Shown: positions 1 through 6,166, counted from the first letter of the stretch. The stretch: 6,166 bases of DNA from an uncultured Bacteroidales bacterium (GCA_945871755.1 CAMBWV010000069.1:1-6166); one strand, 5' to 3'. Program-made: numbers and translations. The notes: a model not told the origin generated them from the letters alone.

Positions 1-65
1 GAGTTTGGGTTTCGGGTGGGTCTTATAAGAGCGAGCTCTTAACGCCCCATCCGAACCCCAAACTC
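1..65. repeat. 65-base imperfect inverted repeat at window edge
   Basis: Arms 1-20 and 46-65 are complementary at 18 of 20 positions, plus one G-T pair and one mismatch (10/56). Inside, TAAGAGC (26-32) and GCTCTTA (35-41) form a second stem around two bases. The outer arms are rich in G on the left and C on the right. It lies about 215 bases past the last gene. It could be the cluster's transcription terminator, with any T-run on the minus strand lying outside the window, or a palindromic repeat element. The left boundary cannot be seen. Confidence 0.55.
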
Positions 66-97
66 CACCTTCTTTCAGAAGGCTGTCAGCCTCTTCA

Positions 98-147
98 AGG
101 CGATAAACAGGAAATAAACCCATTTCCTCTGAAGAGGTGCATCGCCT
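98..147. other. Two-tier stem-loop in gene-free tail
   Basis: An outer 7-base arm pair (98-104 with 141-147, AGGCGAT/ATCGCCT) encloses an inner 7-base pair (109-115 with 122-128, AGGAAAT/ATTTCCT) around a six-base loop. The 12-base inner bulge includes GAAGAGG (131-137), which can instead pair with CCTCTTC at 90-96, so two folds compete. A small hairpin with a 6-base stem and TTC loop sits beside it at 68-82. No known RNA family is recognised; it could be a 3'-untranslated structure or an uncharacterised small RNA. Confidence 0.4.
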
Positions 148-219
148 CGTTGTCTATTTCCATTAGTTTTCGATGATGATTTCAGCCAGAAGGTTTTTTC
201 GGTTTTTGTTTTATCAGTG

Positions 220-267
220 GCCACAGGATTTTTGTGACAACTCACCTGAGTAGTTACTTTTTGTGGC
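220..267. terminator. Stem-loop just past the last gene, possible terminator
   Basis: Thirteen bases beyond the TAA of the last gene, GCCACA (220-225) pairs with TGTGGC (262-267), enclosing a second stem formed by 234-244 and 247-257 with one mismatch and one G-T pair. Each arm of the inner stem is flanked by a copy of TTTTTGTG on the plus strand (229-236 and 258-265). On the plus strand the inner stem is followed directly by TTTTT, which is the form of an intrinsic terminator for rightward transcripts. On the minus strand it lacks a T-run, so for the cluster itself it may instead be a 3'-end-stabilising structure. Confidence 0.35.
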
Positions 268-279
268 TGGAAAGGAATA

Positions 280-2145
280 TTAGTGCTCGTGGCCGCGTCG
301 CCAGACGATTTGCCAGATGCTCCAGAAGGGAGAAACAAGGGTTTCGCCAATGCCGAAACGCATGAGGGTGACGCGCCGGCGCAAGGATTGGAAACCGCGG
401 GCGAAGAGGTTGGACGTCTTACGCGGATAGCGCTTGTCAAACTTGCCGAAGTTTCCACCACAAACGATTTCGTGGAGAATGGTCTTGCCCGCTTGCGCAT
501 CGGGCGGGCAGAGCAGCGCCTCGGCTTCCAAACCTAGGGCTTCGTGGATGACCTGCATGGCACCCGCTACAAAGCGGAGCATACCCAAATGCTTGAATAC
601 GGACATAGCCTGGGCTCGCGTGGCCTCTATGCGCTGGCGCTCGGCATCGGAAACTTGCGATTGGCGATGCAGGTGGCGGAGCAGGAAGAAATAATCTACG
701 AACTGGCGGATGCCGATGCCCTCAAACATGAAGTGGTGGTAGATGTGTATCATCAGATAGACCAGGTCGAAGTCAACGGAGGGCACCATCAGTCCCTCGT
801 CGTTGCGCGTGCAGTTTGTGAACTGGTCTTTGAGCCATTCCTTCAGGCGGCGGTTGCGAGTGGGATGGCGGAAGAAGGCCGGCGTATGGTGGACCTCGGT
901 GATGGTGCCTTGACCATAGGCAAAGACGGCATGGGCATATTTCACCTTGTGACTGATGCCGCGCGTATTCAGCAGATCGGCAAATTCGGGCACCGAGAGG
1001 GTGGGGGTCCACACGTCGATGTCGCCATAGTGGCGGGTCTTGGCGTCATCGCCATAGTAGCGGTGGAGCGCTTGCCCCTTGAAGATGCAATAGGGAATGC
1101 CTTCGCGTTGGAAAAATTCGTTGAGCGCCTTGCAATCGTCCTGATTCCTTTGGTACACCTTCTCGAGCGTCATGGTCGTGCTCAGCCATTTGAGGCGTAG
1201 GTAACGCTTCAGACCGAGGTCCTGCAACGCTTGGGGAGTATAGTGCTTGCTGAGGCCCACGAAGAGAATACCGCTGATGGATTGTTTGCGCGACATCTCG
1301 TAAACAGCCAGCCATTCTTCGGGTTTCATAGGCTGGATGGGGTCCGTTGATGTGCCGAGGGCTTTTCGGAGGAGGGAGAAGAAATGCTGGGTGGCATGTT
1401 GCTCGTTGGTGCGCTTCGTACTCATCTCGCTCCGGATGGTTTGGGGGAGAGTGGTGACGATACCCGAGCAGCGGTCGAACTGCTTCTTAGGGTCCTGGGT
1501 CAGACGGAAGAGAAATTCCATGTGCGAGAGGACCATCCATTTTGGAGCACGCTTTTCGGCCACTCCGCTATAAAACTTGAAGGCTGCACCTACGCCAAAC
1601 ATGATGCCGCGCTTGAGATGCGGCTTCAGTCGCTGCATGAACATACACTGTTTGGGCGCACCGAGGGCTACCCAAATAAGATCTACTTGGGCTTCTTCTA
1701 TCTGCTGCGCAATGGCAGCATAGTCAAAATCGTCAATGTCACGGAATGGTAATTCTACAAACGTCATCCCCTCCTTGTCAATCCCGTCATCATCCAACTG
1801 GCGCTGAATGCCAGCTAGCGTCAAAGCATCGCTCCCCAAGAACATCATGCGATACTTCTGGTACTGCTGCAATCCGTCCATCATCAAGTCGAAACCACAA
1901 TACTGCTCCCGCTTGCGCCCATAGATAGCCTTGATATAAAGTGGCACCCAACTGGAATCGCAAATGGCAAAGAGGCTGTCGTGAACGACCTGGCGAAACG
2001 ACAAATCGCGCTGCACCTGCGTCAGCACGACTCCGTCCGCTACGACAACGTAACCGCAACGATTGTGCTGCAAGAGAGCATCAACCGCAGCCCAAACGTT
2101 TTCGCGGCCAAAGAGGTAACGGATATGGAAATAGGTTTCGCGCAT
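280..2145 (-). CDS. Fusion: WecG/TagA/CpsF glycosyltransferase plus NTP_transf_5-type nucleotidyltransferase domain
   Basis: A 621-residue protein with two domains. Residues 1-240 are a complete WecG/TagA/CpsF (GT26) transferase. ADGVVL (36-41) sits at the usual TPN position and CDSSWVPLY (62-70) holds D63 at the proposed catalytic aspartate. Further on are WVALGAPKQ (158-166), FGVGAAFKFYSG (183-194), RAPKWM (199-204) and the basic C-terminal FLFRLTQDP (211-219). This family usually adds ManNAc-type sugars to polyprenyl-diphosphate GlcNAc at the inner membrane. Residues from about 250 to 621 resemble the uncharacterised NTP_transf_5 family: FKGQAL (355-360), R371 with GDIDVW (374-379), EVHH (417-420) and GIGIRQFVDYFFLL (476-489). 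D375, D377 and E417 are plausible metal ligands. Both domains are normally separate proteins. An in-frame upstream TAA makes 2145 the first ATG. The gene is richer in GC than its neighbours and has antisense open frames only as a by-product. What the second domain modifies is unknown. Confidence 0.85.
   Translation of the reverse strand: MRETYFHIRYLFGRENVWAAVDALLQHNRCGYVVVADGVVLTQVQRDLSFRQVVHDSLFAICDSSWVPLYIKAIYGRKREQYCGFDLMMDGLQQYQKYRMMFLGSDALTLAGIQRQLDDDGIDKEGMTFVELPFRDIDDFDYAAIAQQIEEAQVDLIWVALGAPKQCMFMQRLKPHLKRGIMFGVGAAFKFYSGVAEKRAPKWMVLSHMEFLFRLTQDPKKQFDRCSGIVTTLPQTIRSEMSTKRTNEQHATQHFFSLLRKALGTSTDPIQPMKPEEWLAVYEMSRKQSISGILFVGLSKHYTPQALQDLGLKRYLRLKWLSTTMTLEKVYQRNQDDCKALNEFFQREGIPYCIFKGQALHRYYGDDAKTRHYGDIDVWTPTLSVPEFADLLNTRGISHKVKYAHAVFAYGQGTITEVHHTPAFFRHPTRNRRLKEWLKDQFTNCTRNDEGLMVPSVDFDLVYLMIHIYHHFMFEGIGIRQFVDYFFLLRHLHRQSQVSDAERQRIEATRAQAMSVFKHLGMLRFVAGAMQVIHEALGLEAEALLCPPDAQAGKTILHEIVCGGNFGKFDKRYPRKTSNLFARGFQSLRRRVTLMRFGIGETLVSPFWSIWQIVWRRGHEH
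1423..1433 (-). promoter_or_regulatory. Possible internal translation start at the domain junction of the fusion protein
   Basis: Codon 241 of the fusion protein is an ATG (1423-1425) preceded by GGAG (1430-1433) with a four-base spacer. It begins MSTKRTNEQHATQHFFSLL, which reads like a natural N-terminus just where the WecG/TagA domain ends. The site may be a leftover of the gene that was fused, or an active internal start giving a free nucleotidyltransferase. Spacing is short and Bacteroidota depend little on such sites, so function is uncertain. Confidence 0.3.
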
Positions 2146-2176
2146 GAATCGCAGTTCAGAGGAATTTTAATACCTG

Positions 2177-2184
2177 CAAAATTA
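2177..2184 (-). promoter_or_regulatory. Candidate Bacteroidota -7 promoter box (TAATTTTG)
   Basis: In the 78-base gap before the last gene the minus strand reads TAATTTTG, an exact fit to the TAnnTTTG -7 element of the Bacteroidota primary sigma factor, about 31 bases upstream of the ATG at 2145. I could not find a convincing TTG-type -33 element at the expected 19-21 base distance, so the call is weak. It would let the last gene be transcribed separately from the operon upstream. Confidence 0.3.
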
Positions 2185-2223
2185 CATATTTTCTCGAAGT
2201 TGGAGGCTTGGGGGGAGGATATT

Positions 2224-3414
2224 TTACGTGGTCTCCCCCAATACACGTTTGAGGGACGAAACGATGTTGTGCTCAAATATCTCCTCTGTAAATTCCTCCA
2301 TAAATTTCTTGTAACCAGCCCTGCCCATCCTTTGACGGAGTGAAGCATCTTCCAGAAGTTGGCATAGGGCGTCTGCTGTAGCCTGAGCATCTTCAGGCTC
2401 AACAACAAAACCATTTTCTCCATTGATTATTTCATCAGGAATACCACCGAAAAATGTAGAGACAATAGGCAGTTGATAGTTCATCGCTTCTAGAATGACT
2501 AGAGCAAAACAATCACAGAATGTGGGAAAGGCAAAAATATCTGCTTGTAGGAAGCATTTCTTTTTTTCTTCGTCATACTTCGGGCCATGATAGACCACAC
2601 TGTGACTAAGTCCCCTTCGTTCAACTTCTGCAGCGAAACGATTAGCGTCGATGTCTTTCGTCTCGCTCCCAACAAAGTCGCAAACAAAAGGAATACCTTT
2701 CTCGGATAGAATCTTTAAGGCGTCCAGTAAGACATATACTCCTTTGTCTATCATGAGGTTTGATAGGAAAAGAATGTGCGGTATATTATTCGCAGTCCGC
2801 TTGCACTCATCGTAAGGTATGGGCTTGATACCATTGGGACAAACGATAATGTTCTCGCGCTTGACTACTCGCTCAATATCTGGATATAAATACCAAGAGA
2901 GCAACATAACCTTGGTGTTTCTATATACAAGGGGCAGTAACCAGCGATAGATAGGGCGGTCCACGTCTTTGGCCATCCCTCTATTGTGCTGATGGATGAG
3001 AATCTTCCTCCTAAACAACTTGCACAGCAACACAAACGGGGCATCCTTCAGAAACCCAGAACCATGACAGGTAATGGCACAATAACACAAGTCGTATCTA
3101 TGCGTGAGTAGCAGGCCAAGGGTTTTAAGAAAAGATACGAGGAAGCGTATTGTTTTCTGGAGGGTAAGCCACAGTCCCCCCTTGCCAATTTCACACATTT
3201 TGCGGGATGTGCTGATATTGACAAAATCCCCATCAAAGGCTTCATTGACCACCTTACTATTTCTGATTTGCTCGCTGACCATGGCTGAGCCATGAACAGG
3301 GGGAGGCAGGGGGGCGAGATATAAGATACGAGGTCGGGAAACCTCTGATTTAATGATATTCATTTCCGTACGTTGTTTATCTATTCTGAGATATAGCAAG
3401 TCAAACCTATCCAT
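2224..3414 (-). CDS. GT4-family glycosyltransferase
   Basis: A GT-B enzyme of 396 residues from the ATG at 3414. An alternative ATG at 3361-3363 (residue 18) gives 379 residues and would place the conserved strand RILYLAPLPPPVHGSAM (29-45) eleven residues from the N-terminus, as is usual. Neither start has a good ribosome site, so the N-terminus is uncertain. The C-terminal domain carries HILFLSNLMIDKGVYVLLDAL (213-233), with K224 at the donor-phosphate position, and YHGP (275-278). ADIFAFPTFCDCFALVILEA (291-310) is the catalytic E-x7-E motif in the form D301-x7-E309, and GGIPDEIINGENGFVVEP (323-340) is the family's usual end loop. It should act in the cytoplasm, adding a sugar to the lipid-linked oligosaccharide. 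The first ATG is five bases after the stop of the decayed gene upstream, consistent with one operon. The specific sugar is unknown. Confidence 0.9.
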   Translation of the reverse strand: MDRFDLLYLRIDKQRTEMNIIKSEVSRPRILYLAPLPPPVHGSAMVSEQIRNSKVVNEAFDGDFVNISTSRKMCEIGKGGLWLTLQKTIRFLVSFLKTLGLLLTHRYDLCYCAITCHGSGFLKDAPFVLLCKLFRRKILIHQHNRGMAKDVDRPIYRWLLPLVYRNTKVMLLSWYLYPDIERVVKRENIIVCPNGIKPIPYDECKRTANNIPHILFLSNLMIDKGVYVLLDALKILSEKGIPFVCDFVGSETKDIDANRFAAEVERRGLSHSVVYHGPKYDEEKKKCFLQADIFAFPTFCDCFALVILEAMNYQLPIVSTFFGGIPDEIINGENGFVVEPEDAQATADALCQLLEDASLRQRMGRAGYKKFMEEFTEEIFEHNIVSSLKRVLGETT

Positions 3415-3419
3415 ATCTA

Positions 3420-3697
3420 TTACACAGGTCTGTATCTCCCTTTCCAGATTCTTATGATGATTTTATCCAGCCAATTTGTCTTGCGCTTGGAATGTTTGAC
3501 GACGTAATCAATGGCATCGACGCATGCCTTCGTGAAACGACTCAAGTCCCAGTTCGCAATAATACGTTTGGACTACCTTTCCCTGCAATTTCTATAACAG
3601 TCAATTCGTCACCTCGCTCTTTCAGCACCTTGCTCAATGCCTGTAGGCGAGTAGGCCAGTAGATTCGGAAATCAGTATGTAATGCTGCTATCTTCAT
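3420..3697 (-). pseudogene. Remnant of a glycosyltransferase gene: both ends kept, middle deleted
   Basis: An ATG at 3695-3697 lies immediately after the TAA of the upstream glycosyltransferase. From it the frame reads 51 codons, MKIAALHTDFRIYWPTRLQA and on through LTVIEIAGKGSPNV, to a TGA at 3542-3544. The first 43 or so residues look like the start of a GT-B glycosyltransferase. A second frame, offset by one base and opening just after a TAG at 3573-3575, reads 50 residues (3572 down to 3423) starting SKRIIANWDLSRF and ending RIWKGRYRPV, then TAA at 3420-3422. That has the look of a glycosyltransferase C-terminus: a helix plus a basic tail. A full enzyme would need about 350-400 residues, so roughly 280 codons are missing and the two ends are out of frame. 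The junction lies in 3542-3572, most likely near 3565-3572. The family identity of the N-terminal piece is from memory of similar Bacteroidota proteins; the two-ended structure is read directly. Confidence 0.72.
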
Positions 3698-4840
3698 TTA
3701 GATATGAATATGAAAATCTCTAAGAATTGATTCTAATCGCTTGCACCCCGCCTCCAGAGAAAAGACGTTCCGATAGGCCGCAAGGACCTTTTCCTTGTTA
3801 AGTGCCCTCTCTCGCAACTGAGTGAGTGCAGCTCGGAACGATGTACCATCAGAATAACGAAGCAAGCAACCCGCTTCTTCCATTCGTTCGTAGCCACGGG
3901 CCGATACATTATGTGCCACAACGGGTAGTCCCCATTTGAGACCATCAAGCACGCGCAGTTTGATGCCGCTTCCTAGACTCGTAGGGCAGATGTAGCAATC
4001 GGCTGCTTCTAGAATTGGTTTCATGGAAGGTGGAGATGCAATGATGGAAATATTATGCTGTTGGCAGAGAGCCAGCAGTTGACTGTTGGGATTCCTGCCT
4101 GCAATCGTTAGGTGAGAATCGGGGAATACGGCCTTGAGCTCCGCATACAGATTATTTATCCAGGGTATCAAAGATTCGTATGTTTGTACGCCGCTTAGGT
4201 CGCCTGTGATGACAAAGTTCTTGATTCCGTTTCCCTTCTGAGGCTTCTTCTTTTCAGTGTACTGATACTCAAATGTGCCTAATACTGCGAAACTGTTTTT
4301 CGTTTGTTGCCCGCCAATCTTTATCAGCGATTCCTTGTCCGTTTTCGTCAGCGTAAGATTGATGTCGGCCAGTTGGACCGCTTGCTTTTCATAACGTTGG
4401 CACCAGAATAGCGTTATCCACTTCATCGGGCCATGCGTGTTGTCACGGAAGTATTCATACTGGAAATTATGGTGTATGACGATGGTGTGCAACCCACACT
4501 GCTTGGCCATTGCAATCAAGCGATAGGAGACAATGCTGGTGTCAAAAACAACAGTATCAAATTGGCCGCTCTGAATGTATGCAGGGGCTGTGCTGAAATA
4601 TCGGTGCACTTTGCCTGTGAGAATCCTTACCAATTTGATAACTTTGGGCAGTTCGTAGGGGACAGGTACAAGTTTGATGCAGGTGTTGATTCCCTCAAAC
4701 AGCCCTTCCCCCTCCTTGACAGGATAGAGCAAAGTCATCTCGTCCGACAACTCTGCGAAGGCATTGATGTAGGCGCGGGATGCAAATGTGCCGCCTCCTG
4801 GGGATGACAGATAATGATGGGTGATGAAGAGGGTTCTCAT
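3698..4840 (-). CDS. GT-B glycosyltransferase (GT4/group 1-like)
   Basis: A 380-residue cytoplasmic glycosyltransferase with two Rossmann-like halves. The N-terminal half opens MRTLFITHHYLSSPGGGTFASRAY, where the glycine-rich loop after the first strand is typical of GT4 enzymes. The second half starts near residue 207 (FVITGDLSG) and contains LTIAGRNP (244-251), then ADCYICPTSLGSGIKLRVLDG (280-300) and GLPVVAHNVSARGYE (304-318). That run is the nucleotide-sugar-binding signature of group 1 transferases, with D299 at the place where most members have a glutamate. No signal peptide or membrane helix is evident. Its ATG overlaps the stop of the upstream family-2 transferase by ATGA, and its own TAA stop (3698-3700) directly touches the ATG of the decayed gene that follows, so the three were arranged as a tightly coupled operon. 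Sugar specificity cannot be read from the sequence. Confidence 0.87.
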   Translation of the reverse strand: MRTLFITHHYLSSPGGGTFASRAYINAFAELSDEMTLLYPVKEGEGLFEGINTCIKLVPVPYELPKVIKLVRILTGKVHRYFSTAPAYIQSGQFDTVVFDTSIVSYRLIAMAKQCGLHTIVIHHNFQYEYFRDNTHGPMKWITLFWCQRYEKQAVQLADINLTLTKTDKESLIKIGGQQTKNSFAVLGTFEYQYTEKKKPQKGNGIKNFVITGDLSGVQTYESLIPWINNLYAELKAVFPDSHLTIAGRNPNSQLLALCQQHNISIIASPPSMKPILEAADCYICPTSLGSGIKLRVLDGLKWGLPVVAHNVSARGYERMEEAGCLLRYSDGTSFRAALTQLRERALNKEKVLAAYRNVFSLEAGCKRLESILRDFHIHI

Positions 4841-5724
4841 CGGCGATGTAAGATGTAAAGAATGTTTCTAATGATACGAGCAATTAGGACTTGGAGATTA
4901 CCTACATTCTTGTATGTTTGATAATAATAGACTTCACTGTCAAACAGCAGGGCATCTGCTTTCCTGGTATTAAAAGATTTGCCAATGGTCTGTCCGTGCT
5001 CATGGCAGATAGACACTTGGGGATAATAATAGGGCTTCTTTCCAATTTTTGCCATTCGCTCGGTGAGTATGGGCTCTTCGGCATAGAGAAAGGTGTGTTC
5101 ATCCATCATGCCGCAACTTGCAAAATCTTCTGCACGTACCATAAAGAAAGCACCCATCAGTTTGTAGTGTATGCCCTCTTGAGCCTGCTCGGAATAGTCC
5201 AGCCGAAAGATTCGTTTCTTTTGTTTGAGAGTGATAAACGGTGTGAGTAGATACATCCAGATATATCTATTGGCAAAAGTTTGATATGGCTCTGGACTTT
5301 GGGCTTTACCGTCCAACCCAACAATATGTGGCCCAATAATACCTATTTCTGGGTGCTCTTTCAGTGTCTGCTGCAGCCGCTCAACAACATCTGTATCTAG
5401 AAAGCGCAAATCATTATTCGAGAACAGGATATAATCTGCATCTAGATAATCCATGGCCATGCGTGCTCCTATATTATTGCCAATGGCAAATCCAGAGTTT
5501 TGAGGATTGCTAATGACAAATATCCGATTGGCGATGGAGGGTACATCTTGTACACTGAGTAATTCAGCCCCGAGTTCATTGGACAACTCTCTGCTCTCTT
5601 CAATCGTAGAACCATTATTGACAATTACGATTCGATGGGGAAGAACGATTTTTGAGAGTTCCTCTCGAACGTATTGTATGGTACGCCGGTTATTCTTATA
5701 GGATACGATAACAATGACTAGCAT
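4837..5724 (-). CDS. Family-2 glycosyltransferase (COG1216/rhamnosyltransferase-like)
   Basis: A 295-residue GT-A fold enzyme predicted to transfer a sugar from a nucleotide donor to a growing lipid-linked repeat unit on the cytoplasmic side of the membrane. The N-terminus MLVIVIVSYKNN is the usual first beta strand. IVIVNNGS (residues 32-39) replaces the common VVDNxS motif, and NSGFAIGNNIG (76-86) is the typical GFxxGNNxG loop. FSNNDL (101-106) sits where the metal-binding DxD belongs, with D105 retained. GAFFMVR (191-197) followed by DEHTFLYAEE (208-217) is the acceptor-side signature of the COG1216 group. Length is normal. The frame is open six bases further to a TTG at 5730, but the ATG at 5724 begins the conserved strand and is the better start. 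No Shine-Dalgarno sequence is seen. The stop overlaps the next gene's start as ATGA, suggesting translational coupling. Donor and acceptor are unknown; rhamnose is only a family-level guess. Confidence 0.88.
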   Translation of the reverse strand: MLVIVIVSYKNNRRTIQYVREELSKIVLPHRIVIVNNGSTIEESRELSNELGAELLSVQDVPSIANRIFVISNPQNSGFAIGNNIGARMAMDYLDADYILFSNNDLRFLDTDVVERLQQTLKEHPEIGIIGPHIVGLDGKAQSPEPYQTFANRYIWMYLLTPFITLKQKKRIFRLDYSEQAQEGIHYKLMGAFFMVRAEDFASCGMMDEHTFLYAEEPILTERMAKIGKKPYYYPQVSICHEHGQTIGKSFNTRKADALLFDSEVYYYQTYKNVGNLQVLIARIIRNILYILHRR

Positions 5725-5811
5725 GGGCAAGAATCAATTTGAATAATTGGCCAGAGAAAATCGCTTGAGCCCTCCATGGATAATAGAATGGATACATCAT
5801 AGAGAAGGTTA

Positions 5812-6166
5812 CTATTTGAACCAAGTGGAGATGCGGTTTGTTAACTGATGGAATGAAGCAGATAGCACCTGATTGGGCATCATCTTCAGATTCAGAAGGA
5901 GGAACCATGTCGCCATCAAAATGATGGCTAATGCTAATTTCCAAGACAAGTGATTGTCATGCAGGAGATAACAGATGCCAACGTAAGGACAGGAAGCCAG
6001 CAAGTATTTCAGTAGATGCATATTGAATACACGCATCTGAAAATGTTTTAGGAAAAACCATGAGGCTATGAATAATAATGTAATTTCAGTGAGTGTCCAA
6101 CTGATACTAGTTCCTACTGCTCCCCATTTGGGCGTCAGCAGAAGATTAGTGCTGACACCTACGAAC
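5812..6166 (-). CDS. Wzx-type polysaccharide flippase, C-terminal part (gene runs off the window)
   Basis: The reading frame is open from the window edge (first full codon at 6165) to a TAG stop at 5812-5814, giving the last 117 residues of a membrane protein. It begins with an NLLLTPKWGAVGTSISW segment, the loop-plus-helix pattern (N-L-x-L-x-P-K-x-G-A-x-G-T/A) found near the C-terminal end of MATE/Wzx polysaccharide exporters. Three hydrophobic stretches follow, around AVGTSISWTLTEITLLFIASW, LLKYLLASCPYVGICYLL and WKLALAIILMATWFLLL, and then a short polar tail ending WFK. The family moves undecaprenyl-diphosphate-linked repeat units from the cytoplasmic to the outer face of the inner membrane. 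It is the most upstream gene visible and is followed, after 87 bases, by a glycosyltransferase on the same strand. Family membership is fairly sure. Substrate is unknown, and the start lies outside the window. Confidence 0.85.
   Translation of the reverse strand, partial: FVGVSTNLLLTPKWGAVGTSISWTLTEITLLFIASWFFLKHFQMRVFNMHLLKYLLASCPYVGICYLLHDNHLSWKLALAIILMATWFLLLNLKMMPNQVLSASFHQLTNRISTWFK

Noticed and set aside
1..65. Possible tRNA gene, because of a GGTTCGGAT-like segment on the minus strand
   Set aside because: The arms pair as one long hairpin rather than a cloverleaf, and no acceptor, D or anticodon arms can be laid out.
75..500. A 141-codon minus-strand frame running past the end of the fusion gene into the tail
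   Set aside because: Its first half overlaps the fusion gene in another frame and its second half is low-complexity, lysine- and serine-rich sequence from the A-rich tail; no motif or start signal supports it.
544..1200. A 218-codon open frame on the plus strand
   Set aside because: It lies wholly antisense to the nucleotidyltransferase domain of the fusion gene, shows no recognisable motif, and is explained by the high GC content and codon pattern of the real gene.
1384..1752. A 122-codon plus-strand open frame
   Set aside because: Antisense to the WecG/TagA domain, whose motifs on the minus strand are unambiguous; the plus-strand translation looks like no known family.
5696..5944. A minus-strand frame bridging the flippase end and the family-2 transferase start
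   Set aside because: It overlaps the flippase C-terminus in another frame and has no recognisable protein features; the 87-base gap seems to be plain spacer.
1..6166. CRISPR array, transposase or insertion sequence
   Set aside because: No regularly spaced direct repeats and no transposase or integrase motifs were seen in any frame.

Overview
The window reads as the distal end of a surface-polysaccharide (capsule, exopolysaccharide or O-antigen) gene cluster from a Bacteroidota bacterium, probably Bacteroidales and perhaps Prevotella-like. That assignment rests on the flavour of the protein families (a WecG/TagA/CpsF transferase carrying a CDSSWVPLY motif, PLPPPVHGSAM-type and COG1216-type glycosyltransferases), the lack of convincing Shine-Dalgarno sequences, and a TAnnTTTG-like promoter box. 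It is an inference, since no marker gene is present.

All genes lie on the minus strand, so the cluster is transcribed from high to low coordinates. In that order: the C-terminal end of a Wzx-type flippase (5812 to the window edge); a family-2 glycosyltransferase (4837-5724); a GT-B glycosyltransferase overlapping it by ATGA (3698-4840); a wrecked glycosyltransferase gene whose start codon abuts the previous stop and of which only the two ends survive (3420-3697); another GT-B glycosyltransferase (2224-3414); and a long two-domain protein (280-2145) joining a WecG/TagA/CpsF glycosyltransferase to an NTP_transf_5-type nucleotidyltransferase domain. Positions 1-279 hold no gene but several stem-loops, including a 65-base near-perfect inverted repeat at the window edge.

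The expected division of labour is that the cytoplasmic glycosyltransferases build a lipid-linked repeat unit at the inner membrane and the flippase carries it across. Sugar donors and acceptors cannot be read from the sequence. The WecG/TagA domain belongs to a family that usually acts early, on a polyprenyl-linked first sugar, although here its gene is last.

The most noteworthy points are the glycosyltransferase-nucleotidyltransferase fusion with a start-like ATG at the domain boundary, the internally deleted glycosyltransferase remnant, a visible rise in GC content across the last gene, and the structured gene-free tail.
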